The notes under the pieces were generated by a model, which was not told the origin of the DNA, did not search any database, and was given only the letters and a program-made list of their open reading frames with translations. Shown here one piece after another: positions 62,408-64,000 of a stretch of 64,000 nucleotides of DNA (positions are counted from its first letter, which is position 1; each line of letters opens with the position of its first letter). The position numbers and the translations under genes were made by a program. This stretch comes from Thuidium tamariscinum (lineage: Eukaryota; Streptophyta; Bryopsida; Hypnales; Thuidiaceae). The DNA lies in assembly GCA_947034885.2 (NCBI GenBank), contig OX344749.2, forward strand, positions 25,807,501 through 25,871,500, read 5' to 3'.

Positions 62408-64000
62408 TAATACAATGAAGGTGCATTTATTGGTGTTTGTATTGCTCGCTTTGCATTGGGGCATTTTTTTCTTCCAGAAGTGGCTGGAACAGAGTGCCAT
62501 GAGGTCCCCATACCTCCACTTTAAAATGTGCATATTGCGGTTTTAACAATGTGCAACATTGGAAGTGCCCTAAGTTAGGGCTCCCCAGGCCCTCTAGTTG
62601 TTCATCACACATCACATTGACATAGAGCCTCCATTTGCCTACTTGCTTAGCTACGAATTGGTGAAGTTTAGTATTGTTGGTCCATGTGGAATATCTAACA
62701 CCATCTGCACGAGGACGTGGGCAACAATTTAAATTTAAATTAGAATATACGTACCCATGAATGGCAATCCCACTGGCTCTATCGGAACCAAGTTTGTTTT
62801 CTTGTTTTCTGGACAAATGGTGATGTGGCCTTCCTTTCAAGAAGGTTTTAAGTTGACTGGCTCCTTAACTTAGGGGCTTTAATTGAAGGAGGCCAAATTT
62901 TGAGTATACAATTTTGAATATGTAATTTTTATATGCAATTTTGGCTTTGTATGATAAATGAAATGAGGTTTTAGAAGCATGTTGGCAACGATAAAGAAGG
63001 CTATTATTTCTATTTGGCATTTTTTTCACATTTATCCTCATTTTTTTTCTATAGGCTTGAAGTTGTCCCTTTTCGTTTTGAGGAAATGGGGCATTTAATT
63101 GCTAAAAAGAAAAAACGCTGATCGGAACAGTTGCTCGTAGAGTTGACAATGCAACAACCTTGTGAAGGTGTGCTACTAGTTGGCATGAATTTGTTTATTC
63201 CAATTTCATGTTGTGTAAGGGCAAAACACCCATTCCCGCACCTCTTCCTTGCAGTGGACTGTAGATTCATCCAAATGTGTCAGTAGAGTTCCCTTAATGT
63301 ATTCGCCACATGTGTGATTGTAATTTGCTGACACAATTGAAGGACACATAGAAAAATTTGGTTGGCTGAGTGTTGATTTTTAGAGGGTTCACTTTGGGGG
63401 GCACCTATAGGATGGTTCCATAGGTCTAGGGAGCCAACACTTTGAAAATTTGTAGAAATTACATACTGTATCCAAAAAATCTATTTCTTTTTTAATATTC
63501 ATGATTTTCACTCGCTAATACTAGAAAAATATCATTTTTAGAAAACGCTGCCTCCAACTATGCTGAATTCCTTATTTGGATGGTTTTGGGTGTTTCCACT
63601 GTACAACTGATTTTAGAACTTCATCAAAACCCACAAGGTGAGAGTTTCCCTCTGAAGTCAGTGGCAATATTTGCACATAGTTTAATTTACAGACTGGGTA
63701 ATCATGCTCTCACACTGGGTCCAACCGTGAGACTAAGGTAGCTAGTTTCAGGATAAGACTCAAGGGACAAGGCTGGATCAAGTTTCCAATAAGAGGGAAT
63801 AAAATCGCATGGGCTTGCAAGGTACATCAGGGAATTTCCTCCCCACATAGTACACGTCAGTCAGGTACACCATACACCATGGAATTATTTTCCCTTGGAA
63901 GTACACCTTAGCCTCTTGCTGACATTAAATCCTACCATCAAAGGTGGGCGCAGCTAAGTAAATTTTGGATTCTCTAGGATAAAAGTGAAAAAGCCCCCTA
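62408..64000. other. Intergenic DNA
   Basis: No gene, RNA or ordered repeat that I can support; the frame at 62427-62840 on the minus strand has no motif. Confidence 0.4.

Noticed and set aside
1-64000. LTR retrotransposon, LINE, CRISPR array, rRNA or tRNA genes
   Set aside because: No reverse transcriptase, integrase or gag-like frames, no long direct terminal repeats, no regular spacer array and no tRNA or rRNA signature were seen.

Overview
This is a land-plant nuclear window: mostly AT-rich, repeat-filled intergenic DNA with a few GC-richer gene islands. The evidence is a 13-exon CHASE-domain hybrid histidine kinase (cytokinin-receptor type), a MIR319 precursor hairpin, and plant-type MITEs and DNA transposons. 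The miR319 site reads C followed by TTGGACTGAAGGGAGCTCCC, a form I associate with bryophytes and lycophytes. The kinase's CHASE domain is divergent from Arabidopsis AHK2/3/4. Both fit a non-seed plant (moss, liverwort or lycophyte), but the species cannot be fixed from sequence alone.

Layout. 1-3.7 kb: AT-rich, with a 212-bp CACTA-type foldback MITE and a Stowaway-like MITE. 3.7-17 kb: the histidine kinase gene on the plus strand, with a GC-rich upstream region; the model gives a 1,063-residue protein. 17-22.8 kb: non-coding, with degenerate ~180-bp repeats and a 651-bp element flanked by TTAA. 22.8-25.9 kb: a ~3.1-kb element with imperfect 26-bp inverted termini carrying the C-terminal part of a ULP2-like SUMO protease; a TAG stands at the expected oxyanion-hole Gln codon. 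28.1-30.3 kb: a Mutator-like element with a 10-bp target duplication, itself holding two younger insertions. 33.1-33.9 kb: a degenerate ~180-bp tandem array. 38.7-39.4 kb: a small minus-strand gene for a His/Pro-rich protein. 41-50 kb: a nest of related repeats, many with termini TTAA-CCCCTAAA. 50.5-51.3 kb: an unexplained GC-rich island. 54.7-57.3 kb: two more members of a ~722-730-bp inverted-terminal element family with 4-bp target duplications. 57.8-58.8 kb: promoter and precursor of MIR319. 61.9-62.4 kb: two head-to-head TTAA MITEs.

The genes do not form a pathway. The kinase would sense an extracytoplasmic or ER-lumenal ligand, probably a cytokinin or related compound, and feed a His-Asp phosphorelay. 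MIR319 is a developmental microRNA. The most novel material is the transposon content: a 4-bp-TSD family with three members here, a TTAA/CCCCTAAA MITE group with at least seven members, and the transposon-borne ULP2-like protease. Exon borders were chosen by eye from splice signals, phase and protein conservation; no alignment or search was run.
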